Position numbers and translations under genes: made by a program. The notes beneath the pieces are model-generated. The model saw only the letters and a program-made list of their open reading frames with translations. It did no database searches and was not told where the DNA came from. Below, one piece after another: positions 1-7,208 of a stretch of DNA of 64,000 nucleotides (its first letter is position 1; each line of letters starts with the position of its first letter). Source of the DNA: Pseudomonas mandelii (GTDB lineage Bacteria > Pseudomonadota > Gammaproteobacteria > Pseudomonadales > Pseudomonadaceae); NCBI RefSeq assembly GCF_024138395.1, contig NZ_JAMYDU010000001.1, positions 496,001 through 560,000 of the forward strand, in the 5' to 3' direction.

Positions 1-1
1 C

Positions 2-934
2 GACCTGGCCTACTACCCAGGGATGACCGTGGCCGAGGCGAACCGCTACAACCTGCTCGACCGGCCCTGGTTTTTCGAAGCGGCGCAGGCCCTGCTGTCC
101 GACAAGCGCGCGGAGTTCCTGGCACGCTACAAGTTCGACGTGCGTCCGACCATGGATGACCGGCCGTATTTCTTCCACTTCTTCAAGTGGCGCTCGCTGC
201 CGGAACTGCTGGCGCTGAAGGAGCAGGGCGGCCTGTCAATGCTGGAGTGGGGCTATCCGGTGCTGATCGCCACGCTGCTGCAGTCCAGCGTGGCCGCCGT
301 GCTGCTGATCCTGGCGCCGCTATGGGTGGCGCGCCGGCGCCAGCGGCGCTCTCGGAATGCGGCTTTGACCAGGTTCGAACTTCGGGTCGTGTCCTACTTC
401 GCCGCCATCGGCTTCGCCTTCATGTTCGTGGAAATCGCCTTCATTCAGAAGTTCACCCTTTTCCTCAGTCACCCGTTGTATTCGGTGGCGGTAACGCTCA
501 GCGCGTTCCTGATCTTCGCTGGCCTGGGCAGCCGTTACTCCGGCCGGCGGCGGGGGGACATTGGAACGGGTGTGGGGCCCCGTTATCCGCTCGCGCGGCC
601 AGTCCTGGCGATCTGCGCGATCGCCCTGCTCTACCTGATCGCCCTGCCCCCGTTGTTCCAGCTGCTGGCGCCAATGCAGACCCTCGCCAGGTTCGGCATC
701 TGCGCCGCGCTGGTAGCGCCGCTGGCGTTCGCCATGGGCATGCCGTTTCCGCTCGGACTCGGGCGCGTCTCCGCGCGCGCCGAAGCACTGGTGCCGATCG
801 CCTGGGGCGTCAACGCCAGCGTATCGGTGGTGGCGGCCGTGCTGGCGACCCTGCTGGCGATCCACTTGGGCTTCACCGTGGTGTTGCTGCTGGCGTTGCT
901 GCTATATCTCGCGGCGGCGGCCGCGTTTCCCTGA
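2..934 (+). CDS. Spermidine-synthase-like integral membrane protein, C-terminal part (5' end outside window)
   Basis: The frame is already open at base 2, so only the C-terminal 310 or so residues are present. The first 65 residues contain the DDRPYFFHFF motif typical of the end of the soluble domain in large bacterial spermidine-synthase-like membrane proteins. A block of about seven hydrophobic segments follows, separated by the basic stretch WVARRRQRRSR. Members of this family are usually annotated as spermidine synthase-like, but true aminopropyltransferase activity is unproven for the membrane-fused forms. The catalytic half cannot be judged here because it lies upstream. It is probably a polytopic inner-membrane protein. 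The first internal ATG at 23 is not the real start. Confidence 0.75.
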   Translation, partial: DLAYYPGMTVAEANRYNLLDRPWFFEAAQALLSDKRAEFLARYKFDVRPTMDDRPYFFHFFKWRSLPELLALKEQGGLSMLEWGYPVLIATLLQSSVAAVLLILAPLWVARRRQRRSRNAALTRFELRVVSYFAAIGFAFMFVEIAFIQKFTLFLSHPLYSVAVTLSAFLIFAGLGSRYSGRRRGDIGTGVGPRYPLARPVLAICAIALLYLIALPPLFQLLAPMQTLARFGICAALVAPLAFAMGMPFPLGLGRVSARAEALVPIAWGVNASVSVVAAVLATLLAIHLGFTVVLLLALLLYLAAAAAFP

Positions 935-1116
935 CCGCGGCGGTCCGGAGCGAAACGTCAACAGACCCTGGTGAGACGAATGGCCTGTTGGAACGCCGGC
1001 TGCCGATGGTGACCGGCAGAAACCGGCCAGAAGCGGACACTGGCCAGACACACAGCGCTGTAGGAGCGATGTGCCCACGCCGCTGAGATAAGGCAAATAT
1101 TCTTAAGGAGAAGGTC

Positions 1117-1194
1117 ATGTCAGATAAAGATCCTCCCGATCGGCAAGGACGAGAAATCTCTGGACCAGCGGGGCCAGGACGTGACTCCCGTTAG
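1117..1194 (+). CDS. Possible 25-residue leader or broken N-terminus of the next gene
   Basis: A very good ribosome binding site (AAGGAGAAGG) precedes this ATG. The frame runs only 25 codons, giving a charged, Gly/Pro-rich peptide beginning MSDKDPPDRQGREI, and ends at TAG 1192-1194. That stop overlaps the start region of the next hydrophobic reading frame, which is in another frame. Two readings are possible: a leader peptide translationally coupled to the next gene, or a single membrane protein whose cytoplasmic N-terminus was split by a one-base frameshift. I cannot decide between them from the sequence. Confidence 0.35.
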   Translation: MSDKDPPDRQGREISGPAGPGRDSR

Positions 1195-1552
1195 GTTGCG
1201 AATGCGCCAGATCCTTCTTATCGCGTGCCTTGCATATCTGGCAACTCTTGTCGGCGCCTTTGTGGTCCTTGTGCTGCTGCCAACCTTCGAGGAAGTGGGC
1301 CGTCTTAAGCATGGGTGCTATCGAACAGACGCTTTGCTGCCCTACGTGGAATGCCGAGGTTTTTTTGCTTGGCCGCTCGCAAAAGTTGTACTTAATCTTC
1401 CCTATCAGGTCGTGTTTGTACCAATGTTTACGGTGTATACCGCTCCTGAGTTTGAACCGCGTCCGTTCTTGTTGCTCCTGAGCTTTGGTGTCCTGCTTTG
1501 GTTGCCCCTCATCTATTTGGGCTGGCGGGGCTTCCAACGAATCGCAACCTAA
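1181..1552 (+). CDS. Small two- or three-helix membrane protein, unknown function (cassette-like gene)
   Basis: I do not recognise this family. The 123-residue product has a strong hydrophobic helix near residues 9-35, a short loop with a pair of cysteines (HGCYRT and YVECRG), and a second helix near residues 94-117. It is therefore probably an inner-membrane protein with a periplasmic loop. The start is uncertain: GTG at 1181 or ATG at 1202. The well-placed ribosome binding site belongs to the short frame at 1117. Base composition is less GC-rich than in the flanking genes. Its TAA stop lies inside a sequence resembling the left core of an integron attC site, a typical arrangement for gene cassettes. 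Confidence 0.5.
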   Translation: MTPVRLRMRQILLIACLAYLATLVGAFVVLVLLPTFEEVGRLKHGCYRTDALLPYVECRGFFAWPLAKVVLNLPYQVVFVPMFTVYTAPEFEPRPFLLLLSFGVLLWLPLIYLGWRGFQRIAT

Positions 1553-1634
1553 CAAACGGTTCAAGGCCGTTCGCTTCGCTCATCGGATTCGCAATAGCTG
1601 CGCTTTTGTTCACCTGTGAGCTTAATCGTTATGA
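1547..1634 (+). other. Candidate integron attC-like recombination site (possibly degenerate)
   Basis: The sequence ACCTAAC at 1547-1553 fits the RYYYAAC inverse core and contains the stop codon of the preceding gene. It is followed by AAACGGTTCAAGGCCG, close to the usual R''-L'' arm. The far end has CTTAATCGTTATG, where TTAAGC on the opposite strand pairs with the TTCAAG arm and GTTATG is close to the GTTRRRY core. The length of 88 bp is in the normal range. The right core deviates at one position and the central stem is poorly conserved, so activity is doubtful. No integron integrase gene is visible in the window. Confidence 0.4.
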
Positions 1635-1740
1635 ATGTCTGCAATGGGTCGATAGCTGCCTGTCATACCGGTCCACTTCCGTCCAAAAGCTTTGGGATGA
1701 GCGCTGTTAAGGAGGTTCGCCGGCTACCACATCAGCACAT

Positions 1741-2931
1741 TCAAATTGCATCGGATTTCACCCCCTGCACCACGGGAAATCCGCGCAGCTTGGCCGACCA
1801 CGTCACCATCAGCGTGGCCACCAACAGCACCAGTAGTGCGGGAGGGAACGCTTCTACGCCGAGTCGGTCGAGTAGCAGACCTCCCACAATGCCCCCGCCA
1901 GCAATTGCGGTGTTCCAAGCAGTCACGAGCATGGATTGTGCGACATCTGACGCATCGCCAGCAGTTTGGGCCAATGCCGTTTGAAACAACGTCGCGGCAC
2001 CGCCAAAGGCTAATCCCCACGCGCCAATCGCTACGAAAACGGCAACGGGTTCGGTGGCTGCTATACCCAGCACCATCGCTGAAATCCCAAACAATGCGGT
2101 ACTCGCCAAGGTCAGCGCACGCAGGTACTGGTCGATTAACACCCCAACAATCCAAATGCCCAGCAGCGATGTGATTCCGAAGACCAGCAGTACTACATCC
2201 GTCTGCGCCCCCAGGCCGGCCACTTGCAGAAACGGGGCGATGTAGGTGTAGAGAATGTTGTGCGCAAGGACGAACGCCAGTACCACGAAGAGCACGGGGC
2301 GAATGCCCCGCAGTGTGAATACATGGTGCAGCGACAGACGTTTTTCTTCAGTCTTTCCGGCGAAGTCCGGCACGTTGAAGCGCACCCATGCCATCAGCAG
2401 CACGGCCAGCAGGCTCATGATGCCGAAGCACATGCGCCATCCCAGAACGTTGCCCAGAAAGGTTCCGGCCGGGATGCCCAGCGAGAGCGCCAGGGGTGTG
2501 CCCACCATCGCAATCGCGATGGCGCGGCCTTTGCGGTGTTCGGGCACCAGGCGCGCGGCATAGCCGGCCAATAACGCCCACAACAGCCCCGCCGCAACGC
2601 CGGCCAGAAAGCGCGCGGCGATCGTCAACGTGAAGCTGGTCGAAAACGTCGTGACCGTGTTGGCAATGGCAAAGCCGGCGATGGCAGCGAGTAGCACGGG
2701 ACGGCGACGAAATCCTTGTGTGGCCGCCGTTAACGGTATGGCGGCCATTAGCGATCCAATGGCATAGGCGGTGACGGTTTGCCCGACCCACGCCTCGGAG
2801 ACGGCCAGCCCCAGTGCCATTTGCGGTAGCAGACCAGCCGGCAGTGCCTCGGTAAGGATGGTGATGAAGGCGGCCATTGCCAGCGCCAACAAGGGTGCAT
2901 AAGGCATGCGATCCTGCACTTCCGAATTCAT
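1741..2931 (-). CDS. MFS transporter, AraJ/Bcr-like drug or sugar efflux type
   Basis: The 396-residue product has about twelve hydrophobic segments and the layout of the major facilitator superfamily. The loop after the second helix is rich in Arg (QGFRRRPVLL), and helix 5 carries the Pro/Gly-rich stretch of proton-driven antiporters (GTPLALSLGIPAG). The best start is ATG at 2931. It overlaps the stop of the upstream hydrolase gene by four bases, which indicates translational coupling. A longer reading back to 3081 would only reuse the hydrolase gene. A role in exporting a small toxic or sugar-like compound is inferred from family and from the adjoining beta-lactamase-fold gene; the substrate is unknown. 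Confidence 0.8.
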   Translation of the reverse strand: MNSEVQDRMPYAPLLALAMAAFITILTEALPAGLLPQMALGLAVSEAWVGQTVTAYAIGSLMAAIPLTAATQGFRRRPVLLAAIAGFAIANTVTTFSTSFTLTIAARFLAGVAAGLLWALLAGYAARLVPEHRKGRAIAIAMVGTPLALSLGIPAGTFLGNVLGWRMCFGIMSLLAVLLMAWVRFNVPDFAGKTEEKRLSLHHVFTLRGIRPVLFVVLAFVLAHNILYTYIAPFLQVAGLGAQTDVVLLVFGITSLLGIWIVGVLIDQYLRALTLASTALFGISAMVLGIAATEPVAVFVAIGAWGLAFGGAATLFQTALAQTAGDASDVAQSMLVTAWNTAIAGGGIVGGLLLDRLGVEAFPPALLVLLVATLMVTWSAKLRGFPVVQGVKSDAI

Positions 2932-4121
2932 TGGTCTAGCTCCGTGACGCCGTATACCGCGTCGCGCAGGTCGGTTACGAACCGTCCCGACATGCCCTCG
3001 TATAACGTGTTGGTGAAGGCGACGACACTCAGCTTCTGCTGTCGATCCACACTCCACGAATGGCCATAGGCGCCACCCCAACGCCAGGTGCCTGGCGACT
3101 CGGGGGTGACCGCCACGGCCGGATCGCGCAGTACCGAGAACCCCAGACCAAAGCCGAACCCCGGTGCAGCGGGCAGGTCCCGGCCGCCGGTTTGATCGCG
3201 TGCCATCTCCTCGACGAGTGCCGTGGACAGCAGCTCACCGCCGCCGCGACGCAATGTTTCAAGGAGGCGCAGGAAGTCCTCGGCTGTTCCGGCCATGCCG
3301 GCACCACCCGAGGCAAACGCCTGCGGGTTGAAGATGCGGGCGGGGCTGAACGGGATGCCGATCGCCCCCTCGAACGGCGAAACGATTTCGCCTTCGGCCA
3401 GCGCATGGGGCTCGGGAGTCGCACTGACGTAGGCAGTAGGCACGCGCGATGGGTCAAACGCGGCAAAGCCGGTATCGGTCATGCGCAGCGGATCAGTCAC
3501 GAGCTGGCGCACCGCATCAGCCAATTGCTCGCCCTGCACCCGCTGAATCACCGCCCCCAGTACATCGGTTGCCAGCGAATAGCCCCAGGCCGTGCCGGGA
3601 TCGTACAGCAGCGGCACGCTGGCGATGCGGCTCAGGTTCTCGGTGAGGCTGACGGTGGACGCATCCATGCCGTCCGAGACACCGGCCTGTGCATAGGGGC
3701 CGTGCGCATCGGCTTCCAAAAAACGATAGCCAAGCCCCGCAGTGTGACTGAGCAAATGCCGCACCGTAATGCGGGCAGCACGTCCATCAGCCAACTGTGG
3801 CCGAAACTCGGGCAACCACCGCTCAACGCTGTCATCCAGACCGAGACGACCTTGCGCTACCAACACCAGGGCCGCCGTCGAGACAATGGGTTTGCTGATC
3901 GATGCCAAGCGAAACACCGCCTCTACGCTCATCGGCAACCGCCTCTCGCGGTCGGCCCAGCCGGCCGCCTGGCGATGGACCAACTCGCCATCGCGGGCCA
4001 CCAGTATCACCGCGCCAACCAAGCGCTGCTGCTCCAGCGCCTGCTGGACCGTTGCTTCAATGCGCGCGGACAACTGACGTGAAAGCGTGCCCGTGGATAA
4101 AGCGACTTCGGGGAGGGTCAT
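2928..4121 (-). CDS. Serine hydrolase of the class C beta-lactamase / esterase family
   Basis: This 397-residue protein carries the SxxK motif as SISK (Ser74, Lys77) within FRLASISKPIVST. It also has the HTAGLGY segment and the WGYSLATDVLG segment, where a tyrosine takes the YxN position. This pattern is typical of beta-lactamase-related esterases and D-aminopeptidase-like enzymes (PF00144). No convincing signal peptide is present, which argues against a classical periplasmic beta-lactamase. The gene is first in a two-gene operon with the MFS transporter and is divergent from a LysR regulator that probably controls both. The substrate is unknown. Confidence 0.82.
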   Translation of the reverse strand: MTLPEVALSTGTLSRQLSARIEATVQQALEQQRLVGAVILVARDGELVHRQAAGWADRERRLPMSVEAVFRLASISKPIVSTAALVLVAQGRLGLDDSVERWLPEFRPQLADGRAARITVRHLLSHTAGLGYRFLEADAHGPYAQAGVSDGMDASTVSLTENLSRIASVPLLYDPGTAWGYSLATDVLGAVIQRVQGEQLADAVRQLVTDPLRMTDTGFAAFDPSRVPTAYVSATPEPHALAEGEIVSPFEGAIGIPFSPARIFNPQAFASGGAGMAGTAEDFLRLLETLRRGGGELLSTALVEEMARDQTGGRDLPAAPGFGFGLGFSVLRDPAVAVTPESPGTWRWGGAYGHSWSVDRQQKLSVVAFTNTLYEGMSGRFVTDLRDAVYGVTELDQ

Positions 4122-4204
4122 GTGCAGTTCCTTCTAAGAGTGGAGAGCCCCGCCACGATAGAAAGTCCTGGATTAAAGAAAAACTGGGGTAGAGTTCCAT
4201 TTTA

Positions 4205-4224
4205 TGCGGAGCAGAACATCCGCA
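4205..4224. promoter_or_regulatory. Inverted repeat TGCGGA-N8-TCCGCA in the divergent promoter region, likely LysR operator
   Basis: A perfect six-base inverted repeat with an eight-base spacer lies 12 bp before the LysR start and about 80 bp from the divergent hydrolase start. A weaker outer pair (CCAT and ATGG) extends the symmetry. LysR-type regulators usually bind such sites between divergent genes. Its position also argues that the LysR start is the ATG at 4237, not the one at 4204. Confidence 0.5.
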
Positions 4225-4236
4225 ATGGAGAGCAGC

Positions 4237-5154
4237 ATGGACAGCTTGAACGGCTTTGTGGTGTTTGTGCAGGTCGCTGAAAATCGCAGTTTCGTTGCGG
4301 CCGGCCGAGTGCTGGGGGTGTCGGCGTCGGCCATCGGCAAGAGTGTGGCGCGGCTGGAAGAGAAGCTCGGTGTTCGCCTGTTTCACCGCAGTACGCGCAG
4401 CGTCACGCCGACTGCCGAAGGCATGCTGTTTCTGGAGCGCAGCCGTCGGATTCTGGCCGAAATCGAGGCGGCTCAACTGGAACTGTCGCAAGCCAGCGTC
4501 GCTCCACGTGGGCGCTTGAGGGTCAGCCTGCCCTTGGTCAGTTCGTTGGTACTTCCGGTGCTCGGCGACTTTATGCGCGAGTACCCGGCCATTGAATTGG
4601 ACCTAGACTTCAGCGACCGCCTGGTCGATGTGATCGAGGAAGGTTTCGACGTCGTGGTCAGAACCGGCGCGCCTAGGGATTCGCGTTTATCGGCGCGTAA
4701 GCTCGGTTCATTCCGTTCGTTGCTGGTCGCCTCCCCGGCCTACCTGGCAGCGCGTGGTACGCCAAAAGTGCCAACCGATCTACTGCAACACAGCTGCCTG
4801 CACTACCGTTTCCCCAATAGTGGCAAGCTGGAAACCTGGGCCTTGCGTCGTACTGCTGAGGAGCCCGAGTTAGCCTTGCCCATTTCGATGATCTGCAACA
4901 CCATCGAAACCCGTTTGTGCTTTGCCTTGCGAGGATTGGGTATCGCCTATCTGCCGGAGTTCTCAGTCAGGCAGGCCCTCGCCGAGGGGCAGCTGTGGAC
5001 CGTTTTGCCAGAGCACACAGAGCGCAATGGCGAGTTCCATTTGCTGTGGCCTGCCAGTAAACACCCCTCTCCCAAGGTGCGTGTATTCGTTGATTTCCTC
5101 TGCGCCCGGGTATTTCCGGGGAAAAAGGGGACGGACTTATTCTCACTACTCTAA
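4237..5154 (+). CDS. LysR-family transcriptional regulator
   Basis: The 305-residue product begins MDSLNGFVVFVQVAENRSF and has the usual LysR winged helix-turn-helix in residues 1-60 (ASAIGKSVARLEEKLGVRLF). An inducer-binding domain fills residues 90-295. It resembles the DsdC/AaeR-like subgroup that ends in a short variable tail. The start is the ATG at 4237, preceded by GGAGAG. Upstream in-frame ATGs at 4204 and 4225 overlap the operator-like inverted repeat and are less likely. It is divergent from the hydrolase/MFS pair and is the obvious candidate to regulate them and itself. Confidence 0.88.
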   Translation: MDSLNGFVVFVQVAENRSFVAAGRVLGVSASAIGKSVARLEEKLGVRLFHRSTRSVTPTAEGMLFLERSRRILAEIEAAQLELSQASVAPRGRLRVSLPLVSSLVLPVLGDFMREYPAIELDLDFSDRLVDVIEEGFDVVVRTGAPRDSRLSARKLGSFRSLLVASPAYLAARGTPKVPTDLLQHSCLHYRFPNSGKLETWALRRTAEEPELALPISMICNTIETRLCFALRGLGIAYLPEFSVRQALAEGQLWTVLPEHTERNGEFHLLWPASKHPSPKVRVFVDFLCARVFPGKKGTDLFSLL

Positions 5155-5288
5155 ACGTCCGCTATTGGCCGATTGCTGCCCATCCTGAAAGACTGCAATC
5201 GGCCAAAAGCAGCCATTGCGCCTTTCGTTTTGGTCAGTAAGGCCGAACCCTTCTATGATCAAGCGATTACGCGCAAGGAGCTGCCTTG

Positions 5289-5744
5289 ATGGATTACCTG
5301 ATTCGAAGCGCTATGAATGCAGATGCCCCGGCTATCAGTCGAACGATCATTAACACTCTCCGCGAGTCCAATGCTCAGGACTACTCATCGGAAATCATCG
5401 GTCAAGTGGCGCAAAGCTTTTCTCCCCCGGCAATTCTTCAATTGTTGTCTCGGCGTCAGGTACTCGTAGCAATAGTCGACAGTCATATCGTTGCAACTGC
5501 AAGTCTTGATCAGGACGTTGTCCGAAGCGTGTTTGTCGACCCGACCTATCAAGGGAAAGGGATCGGAAGACATCTGATGGAGAGGATTCAATCGATCGCC
5601 ATAAATGCAGGCCTGAGCCTGCTACGTGTCCCCTCTTCAATCACCGCGGAAGGCTTTTATGCTTCTCTTGGCTTTAAAAAAATCCGCGACGAATTTCACG
5701 AATCGGAGCGCACGATCATCATGGCGAAGACATTGGACCTGTAG
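5289..5744 (+). CDS. GNAT-family N-acetyltransferase
   Basis: The 151-residue product has a full GNAT fold. The acetyl-CoA-binding motif A is visible as VFVDPTYQGKGIGRHLM (QGKGIG is the R/Q-x-x-G-x-G loop), and the C-terminal FYASLGFKKI is the typical beta6-alpha4 segment. It is likely cytoplasmic and transfers an acetyl group to an unidentified amine. ATG 5289 is preceded by AAGGAGCTG. A TTG immediately upstream is possible but unneeded. The gene stands alone between a LysR gene and a convergent TPR gene. Confidence 0.85.
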   Translation: MDYLIRSAMNADAPAISRTIINTLRESNAQDYSSEIIGQVAQSFSPPAILQLLSRRQVLVAIVDSHIVATASLDQDVVRSVFVDPTYQGKGIGRHLMERIQSIAINAGLSLLRVPSSITAEGFYASLGFKKIRDEFHESERTIIMAKTLDL

Positions 5745-5810
5745 CGCTACAGCGTCCGAGGAGATACCAGGATCAAAAAATGGATTTGATATCTTGATAC
5801 ATTCAGAAAC

Positions 5811-6575
5811 TCAACCGCGCACCAGGTAGGCTCCTGAGGGAACTCGATATCGCAGCTTCTTGCATTTACCGGGTGCAGGCTGATGCCCCGGCGGGCGATC
5901 AGGAAACCAGATTCGGCATTTACCCCGAGGCGGCCAATGGCCGCGGGGAATCTCAACCCCAGCGGACGCCCGCTCCGGCTCGACATTACCCATTTGCAAT
6001 TTTCCTTCGGATCCGGCTCTGCCAGCCGTCGGTGCATTCGAAATCCGATCTGTCTCTGCGCTAGCGAAGTTGCCAGCGTCACGCCCCGTGTCCGGGGTGG
6101 ATTGCTCAGCAACCGCCATTTCCACTTCGCGGCGCCTTTGGGTCTCCTTTTCCAGACCCTTTTGTACTGCGACCAGGTCCTCTTTGGTATTGGGTGGGGT
6201 ACCCGAAACCTGGGCATGCTGCGCCGCCTGGATCAATTGGAAGTTGCGGTTGCGTAACTCGACGTTGCGACCAACCCGCATGTTCGAGCGCACCGCCAAG
6301 GTTTCAGCCTGCTGGTACTGCCCCTGCTGAAGACGCAACACACCAAGGTAATGCAGCGTCGCGGGATTGTTCGGCTGGATATGCAGCGCACGCTCCAGCG
6401 TGGCGGCGGCCTGGTCCAGTTGGCCATTTCCATACTGTCGCGAGGCTTTTTCGATCAGGGTGGTTGATGCGCTGTTGCTTTGCGCGGGCGCTCTTCGCTC
6501 GGCAGCAATCGAGCAAAGCGACGCGACGGTGCAGAACGCCAAGATGAGACCCGGCAGAAAACTCTTGGTTGGCAT
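5811..6575 (-). CDS. Exported TPR-repeat protein with proline/glycine-rich C-terminal domain
   Basis: The 254-residue product starts with a signal peptide (hydrophobic residues 7-24, then ERRAPAQ). A tetratricopeptide pair follows at about residues 40-95 (GNGQLDQAAATLERALHIQP and LRLQQGQYQQAE). A charged linker leads to a C-terminal module with IPRGHWPP, GKCRIWFPDRPPGHQ and PGKC. That module is a repeated motif found in exported Pseudomonas proteins of unknown function and may be a periplasmic ligand- or metal-binding unit because of its Cys/His/Pro content. No partner gene is evident. Confidence 0.7.
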   Translation of the reverse strand: MPTKSFLPGLILAFCTVASLCSIAAERRAPAQSNSASTTLIEKASRQYGNGQLDQAAATLERALHIQPNNPATLHYLGVLRLQQGQYQQAETLAVRSNMRVGRNVELRNRNFQLIQAAQHAQVSGTPPNTKEDLVAVQKGLEKETQRRREVEMAVAEQSTPDTGRDAGNFASAETDRISNAPTAGRAGSEGKLQMGNVEPERASAGVEIPRGHWPPRGKCRIWFPDRPPGHQPAPGKCKKLRYRVPSGAYLVRG

Positions 6576-6792
6576 CAGGGGGCGGACTCGGCTGATCTAG
6601 GATGGCACTGCCGTAAACAGGCCACAGCGCTGCTCGGCATCTCCGATACAGGGCCCCCATTGACCTGGCCAGTACCCTGAAGTTCCCGCTTGGGGTGGAC
6701 GGCCATTGGCCTTGAACCAACCTCGGACGGCCGCTCAACGGCACAACAACCCCATGGGCAAACCAGACCATAGCGCTCTATGATTGAGCCCC

Positions 6793-7194
6793 ATGACGAC
6801 CTCTCTTCCGATCCGCCAACCCTGCCCGCCCGGAGCCTGCATCTGCGAGCGTGAGCCGTTACTGGAAACCCCCGGCGCGGATTTGCGCATCCTGAGCCTG
6901 ACCCGGTCGGAGGAGAAGCGCCTGATTGAACGCCTGGAAAATCTCCAGAGCCTCGACGATCTGGTGCGCCTGCAACGCCGGATGTATGAGCAGTTGGGTC
7001 TGCGCGTTGAGATCGTCCCGGGCTTCAATGAAGTGCGCACCATGCGCGGCATTAACATCACCCTCGGCGAACTCCCGGGCCTGTGCCGCAAAACCCGTCA
7101 GTCGATTCCGGCGGCGATTCGCCGCGGATTGGAGAAGCGCCCGGAGATTGCCTACGAGCTGCTCAATGCCAACGACTTGTTGCGTGATGCCTGA
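6793..7194 (+). CDS. Small conserved protein with an N-terminal CX4CXC cluster, unknown function
   Basis: The 133-residue product begins MTTSLPIRQPCPPGACICER. The Cys-X4-Cys-X-Cys cluster could bind zinc or an iron-sulfur cluster. The rest is an alpha-helical, charged domain (LTRSEEKRLIERLENLQS, then LRVEIVPGFNEVRTMRG), without membrane segments. I do not recognise a named family. It is convergent with ligD, whose stop lies 14 bp away. ATG 6793 is preferred over the TTG three codons upstream. Confidence 0.65.
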   Translation: MTTSLPIRQPCPPGACICEREPLLETPGADLRILSLTRSEEKRLIERLENLQSLDDLVRLQRRMYEQLGLRVEIVPGFNEVRTMRGINITLGELPGLCRKTRQSIPAAIRRGLEKRPEIAYELLNANDLLRDA

Positions 7195-7208
7195 CGGTTT
7201 GCGCTCCA

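Noticed and set aside
3060..4082. 340-codon plus-strand frame opposite the serine hydrolase
   Set aside because: The opposite strand encodes a complete SxxK hydrolase.
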